Assembly (NCBI RefSeq): GCF_030812195.1
Contig: NZ_JAUSSF010000002.1
Coordinates: forward strand, 744,001-808,000
Origin: Chryseobacterium lathyri
GTDB lineage: Bacteria > Bacteroidota > Bacteroidia > Flavobacteriales > Weeksellaceae
Direction: 5' to 3'
Length of the DNA: 64,000 nt
Under the pieces are notes generated by a model, which saw only the letters and a program-made list of their open reading frames with translations, was not told the DNA's origin and made no database searches. Shown here one piece after another: positions 60,308-64,000 of this stretch. Within the stretch, counting starts at the first letter, position 1. Each line of letters opens with the position of its first letter. Made by a program: the position numbers and the translations under genes.

Positions 60308-60523
60308 TTAAAATCCGGTCTTGAGATTATATTTATAATTGAAATTATCTTCAGACATAAAAATGAAAATGAAAAAATCAATCAATGCAATGAATGCGGG
60401 AATGAATGTCCAACAGAATAGCAAATAAAATAATCCCAATTTATTTTGGCCTAAATAAAATCTATGAATGCCCAGTCCGCCTAAAAAGAAAGAGAGCATT
60501 GCGGCAGTAAATTTTGATTTCAT
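60308..60523 (-). CDS. TM2 domain protein
   Basis: 71 residues from the Met at 60523. It contains the TM2 pair of membrane helices with the hallmark turn GGLGIHRFYLGQNKLGL and a Phe/Asp-rich second helix (ALIDFFIFIF). TM2 proteins are small membrane factors with no known enzyme activity, often paired with SHOCT or PH proteins, as here. The start lies 4 bp after the PH/SHOCT stop. Confidence 0.9.
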   Translation of the reverse strand: MKSKFTAAMLSFFLGGLGIHRFYLGQNKLGLFYLLFCWTFIPAFIALIDFFIFIFMSEDNFNYKYNLKTGF

Positions 60524-60527
60524 ATGG

Positions 60528-61151
60528 TTAAACTCTTGATAAAATTTCGTTCTTTTTACTTTCAAATTCTTCAACAGAAATGATTCCGCTATCCATTAAT
60601 CCTTTCAGTTTTTGTAAAACAGCAAAAGGATCTTCAGCTTCTATAAGCTGTGTAACAGGCTGTGGAGTTTGAAAAGGTTGTGCTATTATTGGAGTGGCAT
60701 TATTTACTGTGACTCCGCCTGCTGATGCTCTTCTGACCTCAAGGTCTTTTTCTCTCCTCACCCCTCTCATTTGTTCTTCAATTTCCTGGGCAAACTGATA
60801 AAGCTTTCTGGCCTGGGCTTTTGGAAGATAATCCATCATATTGGTGTAATTGCTTACGGTCTTCATTGTAAAAGTGGCGCCTAAAATTCCTTCTTTAATA
60901 TGACAATCTGCAATATCTACCCAATTGTAGTCCTGGAAATCCATGGAGAGTCCAAAGTTTTTAGGTCTGCAGAAAATAATTCTTCTGTTGGTAAGCGCTA
61001 TACAGTCCGGAGAAAAATTGATAGCAGGCTTTTTTTGAACTGCAATATATTCTACAAACTCCTGAGATGTTATAAGATCATTGATTCTCTCTAAAAGCTT
61101 TTCAACGGCTTTTGGGTCTTGTTCTTCGTTTAAAAATTTCTTTAAATTCAT
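60528..61151 (-). CDS. Bacterial PH domain and SHOCT domain protein
   Basis: 207 residues. The middle (about 35-115) resembles a YokE/bPH-type pleckstrin-like domain: PDCIALTNRRIIFCRPKN, then DFQDYNWVDIADCHIKEG. A Pro/Gln/Val-rich linker leads to a C-terminal SHOCT motif, DPFAVLQKLKGLMDSGIIS and EEFESKKNEIL. These domains commonly anchor membrane-associated complexes through oligomerisation. It is encoded just before the TM2 gene, a frequent pairing. Confidence 0.85.
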   Translation of the reverse strand: MNLKKFLNEEQDPKAVEKLLERINDLITSQEFVEYIAVQKKPAINFSPDCIALTNRRIIFCRPKNFGLSMDFQDYNWVDIADCHIKEGILGATFTMKTVSNYTNMMDYLPKAQARKLYQFAQEIEEQMRGVRREKDLEVRRASAGGVTVNNATPIIAQPFQTPQPVTQLIEAEDPFAVLQKLKGLMDSGIISVEEFESKKNEILSRV

Positions 61152-61168
61152 GATGTTTCGTTTTTAAT

Positions 61169-61675
61169 TTATTTTACATCTTTGTAATATACATACCCAA
61201 CTTTTCCGCTTTTTTTCACCTGTACCTTATACCATGAACCCTGTTTGGATAACTGTTTTAATTCTGTGTTTTTTGGAACAGCTTCCATTACTTTAGAGTT
61301 TAGGAATGGCTTTTCATAGATTTTGGTAACGGCAACCCCTGCAAAATATCGATTGTTGGTATTGATGTTGATTTCATCAATCCGGATTTTCGGAGCATTA
61401 TAAGACCTGCTTTTTCTAGCGTAATGTAAATCTGATGATGCTTTAGATTTTTTTTTCTTTGAGGATGATTTCTTTCCATAAGAACCGCCACTGCATACGC
61501 CGCAGCTTCCCCCGGAAGAACAATGAGCGCAGCCTGTACAATTGGAACAGGCACTGCAAGATGCAGAACCGGTACATCTTCCGCCATGATGTGTGCTTTC
61601 GGAATCAGAAAGACTGAAAGAAACAGCCGTAAATGTACCAATGCATAGAATGAGTAGAGAAATGAACGTTTTCAT
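61169..61675 (-). CDS. Secreted Cys-rich protein with SH3-like domain
   Basis: 168 residues. After a signal peptide (first ~21) comes a segment with eight cysteines at 34, 40, 43, 46, 49, 52, 58 and 61; the five central ones recur every third residue (CSACSNCTGCAHC). A Lys/Ser-rich linker (68-85) leads to a C-terminal bacterial SH3 domain (about 108-168, GVAVTKIYEKPFLNS, SWYKVQVKKSGKVGYVYYKD). It could bind metal in the periplasm and peptidoglycan through the SH3 part. I know no characterised protein with this combination. Confidence 0.8.
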   Translation of the reverse strand: MKTFISLLILCIGTFTAVSFSLSDSESTHHGGRCTGSASCSACSNCTGCAHCSSGGSCGVCSGGSYGKKSSSKKKKSKASSDLHYARKSRSYNAPKIRIDEININTNNRYFAGVAVTKIYEKPFLNSKVMEAVPKNTELKQLSKQGSWYKVQVKKSGKVGYVYYKDVK

Positions 61676-61690
61676 GGATATTAGCTTTTG

Positions 61691-62758
61691 TTAGTAGTTT
61701 TCTAAAGTTTTATGGAGCTCCTGTTTGAAATTATATATTTCATCCAGATTATTGAGCAGTATTTTTTCTCCGGCTTCTTTACCATTATGAAAGATTTCCA
61801 AATATTTGTTGGCCGTATTAAAATGTAATCTGCAGATTGGCTTTCTGTTATTATCGTCCAATAAAATTCCGAAATAGGATAATGTATCTCTATAGGCAAT
61901 TCTTACAGAAGGTATTTTTTCTCTTAAAATAGCTTTTATGATTTGAAATCCTTCCAGTTCTTCTTCGGTTGTTACAATTTTAGAATCGCTGTTTTCATCG
62001 ATGGATTGGGGTGGTTTTACGCCTTCTTCCTGTTTTTCTATTTGCTCGTTGATACTTAATGCAGATTTAAGCCTGAAACTGATGGATTCATTAATAGAAG
62101 TAGTCAAGGCTTTCTTTGTATATTCCTTAAAAGACACCATTCTGTTGGCCGTCATTGGCTTCTCAAAAAACCTGCTGACTAATAATTTTACTAGTTCATC
62201 GGAAGGGTTTTCAATTTCTTTTTCAAACTCCTTTCTGATTGCTTTTATGTATTTTAAAGCTTCAGCAGAATCTAAAATACTTTCAAGATTGTAGTCTTTT
62301 TTGGTAAAACTTTCAAGGATTTTGATTGAACTGTCTTTTAAATCCTCAATATTGATAGTGAAAAAAGGCTTCTCATCCATAATATTAGGTTTCTCCAAAT
62401 CTGTATAAAAGTTGTATACAATTCCATTGGTCAGCACGCCAAAACGTGTTTTTGAAACATGATAATACCGGTGCAGCTGAGAATTGTGTGCATCAGCATT
62501 TTCTTTCCAATGCTTACATTCTATAATAAAAATAGGCTTGTCATTGTGTTTGATCACATAATCTACCTTTTCTCCCTTTTTCGTTCCGATGTCGCAAATA
62601 TGTTCCGGAATTACTTCCGTCGGATTAAAGATGTCGTACCCTAAAATCTGTATAAAGGGCATTACAAAGGCGTTTTTGGTGGCTTCCTCTGTGCTGATCT
62701 GCTCTTTTAGGCCGACTACTTTCTGGTGTAACTGTTCAAGTTTAATTTTGAGATCCAT
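61691..62758 (-). CDS. Stand-alone HsdR N-terminal (PD-(D/E)XK) nuclease-like protein
   Basis: 355 residues from the Met at 62758. The N-terminal ~150 residues match the R.HsdR_N domain of type I restriction subunits: ATKNAFVMPFIQILGYD, Asp66 in KVDYVIKHND and the E-x-K pair Glu80/Lys82 in FIIECKHW, so the nuclease site looks intact. No helicase domain follows. The C-terminal third (from about residue 255, FQIIKAILREKIPSVRIAYR) is an extra alpha/beta domain seen in related DNA-binding-like proteins. No HsdM or HsdS is nearby. It may cut nucleic acid in a defence role or bind DNA ends. Confidence 0.85.
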   Translation of the reverse strand: MDLKIKLEQLHQKVVGLKEQISTEEATKNAFVMPFIQILGYDIFNPTEVIPEHICDIGTKKGEKVDYVIKHNDKPIFIIECKHWKENADAHNSQLHRYYHVSKTRFGVLTNGIVYNFYTDLEKPNIMDEKPFFTINIEDLKDSSIKILESFTKKDYNLESILDSAEALKYIKAIRKEFEKEIENPSDELVKLLVSRFFEKPMTANRMVSFKEYTKKALTTSINESISFRLKSALSINEQIEKQEEGVKPPQSIDENSDSKIVTTEEELEGFQIIKAILREKIPSVRIAYRDTLSYFGILLDDNNRKPICRLHFNTANKYLEIFHNGKEAGEKILLNNLDEIYNFKQELHKTLENY

Positions 62759-62768
62759 AGTGTTGCTT

Positions 62769-63101
62769 TTAAAGAGTTTCGTCAATGATTTCGGCAGTAG
62801 GTGCATTTTTTTTTACAGAAGAAATACCGGTTTCCATGGAAGATTTGGAACTGTAATATTGACTTTTACCAATGATTTCACCGTTTCTTGCTTTTAATAC
62901 AAAATAATCTTTATTGTTCCTGGCAACTCTTCTGTCGTATCTTGAATCCTCCTGAGAATTGATCTTCACAGATTCAATACCTTTTAGACAAGATGCTTTT
63001 TGAACGTAGCCTTCGCTGATTAAAATAATTTCGCCATTTCCTGCTTTTAAGTTAAATTGATACTCGTTGTTGACTCTTTTTGTGATGACAAATTTTTCCA
63101 T
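62769..63101 (-). CDS. YegP family protein (tandem DUF1508)
   Basis: 110 residues holding two DUF1508 units: FNLKAGNGEIILISEGY followed by CLKGIESVKINS, then FVLKARNGEIIGKSQYYSS followed by METGISSVKKNAP. The family is widespread and its function is unknown, possibly stress-linked. It sits second in the operon, 9 bp after the small Cys protein, a pairing also seen in other genomes by memory. Confidence 0.92.
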   Translation of the reverse strand: MEKFVITKRVNNEYQFNLKAGNGEIILISEGYVQKASCLKGIESVKINSQEDSRYDRRVARNNKDYFVLKARNGEIIGKSQYYSSKSSMETGISSVKKNAPTAEIIDETL

Positions 63102-63110
63102 GATAATTAC

Positions 63111-63317
63111 TTAGCTAGTGTGACATTCGTTTGAACATGTTTTACACCCATTTGTTTGAGCGTACGTTTTCTCTGATTCTTTTACGGCATCCTTACAAGA
63201 AGAATATTCTCCCAGATATTTTCTGTTAGCAGGACCCGGAAGATATCTGCAGTCTTCATGATGTACTTCATGATCTCCGTTGCTTTGCGCTTTTTTGTTT
63301 ACGTAATACTTTTTCAT
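63111..63317 (-). CDS. Small Cys/His protein paired with YegP
   Basis: 68 residues with a basic start (MKKYYVNKKAQSNGDHEVH) and conserved-looking Cys/His positions: HHEDCRYLPGP, LGEYSSCKDAV and GCKTCSNECHTS. The pattern could bind zinc. It has no signal peptide. It is the first gene of the ten-gene operon, with its -7 box 28 bases upstream of the ATG at 63317. Family function is unknown. Confidence 0.85.
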   Translation of the reverse strand: MKKYYVNKKAQSNGDHEVHHEDCRYLPGPANRKYLGEYSSCKDAVKESEKTYAQTNGCKTCSNECHTS

Positions 63318-63345
63318 AAAATTTATTTTAAATGTTTTAACACTC

Positions 63346-63353
63346 CAAAAGTA
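63346..63353 (-). promoter_or_regulatory. -7 promoter box of the ten-gene operon
   Basis: TACTTTTG on the minus strand fits TANNTTTG, 28 bases before the first start codon. The predicted transcription start is near 63340. Confidence 0.6.
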
Positions 63354-63374
63354 GAACGATTAAAAAACCAATCC

Positions 63375-63390
63375 TTACGGTTAACCGTAA
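63375..63390. promoter_or_regulatory. Perfect 16-bp palindrome, putative operator
   Basis: TTACGGTTAACCGTAA is its own reverse complement. Its centre lies about 42 bases upstream of the predicted transcription start, where a dimeric LuxR-type activator would sit. Confidence 0.55.
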
Positions 63391-63394
63391 AAGA

Positions 63395-63423
63395 AAAAAC
63401 CTTTCAAATTTTGAAAGGTTTTT
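63395..63423 (-). terminator. Terminator of the response regulator gene
   Basis: Fourteen-base perfect arms (AAAAACCTTTCAAA and TTTGAAAGGTTTTT) with T-runs, 22 bases beyond the regulator stop on the minus strand. Confidence 0.9.
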
Positions 63424-63444
63424 ATACAAAATTTAAAAATAAGA

Positions 63445-64000
63445 TTAAATAATTCCCAGATCTTTACAGAAAGCTATTAATTGTTCATTACTTGTAACTC
63501 CCAGTGCTTCTTTTAAACTGTTTAATTTTTTTTCCACACTGCTCAGGCTGTTAGGTGTGATATTATTATTCTGCAGATAAGTCGGAATATTTTTTTGCTG
63601 CACCCCCTGAGAAAGAAGAGAAACAAGTGTGGTGTCATATTTTGTAAACTCATAACTGTTGAGTTTTTTAACTTCTTGTTTAAGATCAAGAGATAGATAG
63701 TTTTCATTGACGTAAACGGATGCGATTGCTTTTTTCAGTTCTTTAGAATCGTTTCTGGCTTTGCGGACGTATCCATTAATCCTGAATTCGGTAAAAAGAG
63801 AATCTATAATTCCTGATTTACGCTCTCCGGAAAAGACAATGATTTTTAATAAAGGCTGTAATTTTCTGACCTCTTCAATCAGTTCTTTTCCATCTTTAAT
63901 ATTCTGAAAATGATGGTCTTCTTCATAAGAAAGATCAGTAATTAATAAGTCATAAGGATCGTTTTCTCGAATGGATTTTTTTATCTTCGCTAAAGCATCA
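63445..64000 (-). CDS. LuxR-like response regulator (partial, runs off window)
   Basis: The minus strand is open from base 64000 to the stop at 63445-63447, giving the last ~184 residues. A receiver domain is recognisable from DLLITDLSYEED (the Asp in TDL is the likely phosphoacceptor), IIVFSGERKSG and GYVRKARND. The C-terminus ends in a helix-turn-helix of the LuxR/FixJ shape: SLLSQGVQQKNIPTYL, then SLSSVEKKLNSLKEALGV. It is the natural candidate to bind the palindrome at 63375-63390 and control the ten-gene operon, though this is inference. The start and the receiver N-terminus lie outside the window. Confidence 0.8.
   Translation of the reverse strand, partial: DALAKIKKSIRENDPYDLLITDLSYEEDHHFQNIKDGKELIEEVRKLQPLLKIIVFSGERKSGIIDSLFTEFRINGYVRKARNDSKELKKAIASVYVNENYLSLDLKQEVKKLNSYEFTKYDTTLVSLLSQGVQQKNIPTYLQNNNITPNSLSSVEKKLNSLKEALGVTSNEQLIAFCKDLGII

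Noticed and set aside
61691..62806. A type I restriction-modification system
   Set aside because: Only an HsdR N-terminal-like domain is present; no helicase, HsdM or HsdS genes are in the window.
1..64000. CRISPR arrays, transposases, rRNA genes, phage genes
   Set aside because: None were seen; no regular direct-repeat/spacer array and no transposase or integrase motifs were found on either strand.

Overview
The window looks like chromosomal DNA from a flavobacterium of the Chryseobacterium/Elizabethkingia type. It is AT-rich. It carries a GLPGLI-family secreted protein, TonB-receptor-like and DUF4421 outer-membrane proteins, an FtsZ of more than 600 residues and a TANNTTTG-type (Bacteroidetes) -7 promoter box before many genes. 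Clear Shine-Dalgarno sequences are rare. All functions are read from sequence alone, without database searches.

Positions 1-4882 (+ strand) are a tight cassette centred on NAD, ADP-ribose and RNA ends: an adenylosuccinate-synthetase-like protein cut by the window edge, a DUF4291 protein, a macrodomain hydrolase, a sirtuin, a DraG-type ADP-ribosylglycohydrolase, the RNA 2'-phosphotransferase KptA and a PP2A-like metallophosphoesterase. It contains ADP-ribose-transferring and ADP-ribose-removing enzymes side by side and is one of two candidate undescribed systems here.

Positions 5031-20149 are mixed housekeeping: an M14 peptidase, an unrecognised small-protein pair, a JmjC-like hydroxylase, a TonB-receptor-like barrel, DinB, GLPGLI, the feoA-feoB-Cys-rich iron operon, DUF4421, glmM and a TPR protein. 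Two DnaA-box-like sites lie between the last two. Positions 20293-22261 (- strand) hold a DUF3127 protein with an SSB-like acidic tail, aat and an EamA transporter. Four tRNA genes follow at 22437-22952; one is a duplicate carrying a scar of its neighbour. Then come a MocR-type regulator, a GNAT, a two-component system beside a DUF1275 membrane protein, the mutL-rhomboid-EEP-EEP-lipoprotein run, GH3 and a bacilliredoxin.

Positions 37738-55039 (- strand) are the division and cell-wall (dcw) cluster, in transcription order mraZ, rsmH, ftsL-like, ftsI, murE, a decapitated four-helix-bundle gene, mraY, murD, ftsW, murG, murC, ftsQ, ftsA, ftsZ, yqeY. MraZ boxes lie upstream of mraZ and a perfect palindrome terminates the far end. 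Several internal gaps are filled by related AT-rich inverted repeats.

Positions 55312-57205 (+) hold a hydrolase, engB and an ElaA-like GNAT. Positions 57253-63317 (- strand) form a ten-gene, closely packed operon of mostly uncharacterised proteins: a small Cys protein, YegP, a lone HsdR_N nuclease domain, a Cys-rich SH3 protein, PH+SHOCT, TM2, a small membrane protein, a TerB-like protein, a coiled-coil membrane protein and a vWA-like lipoprotein. A perfect 16-bp palindrome sits just upstream of its promoter, and a LuxR-like response regulator runs off the window end. This is the second candidate undescribed system.
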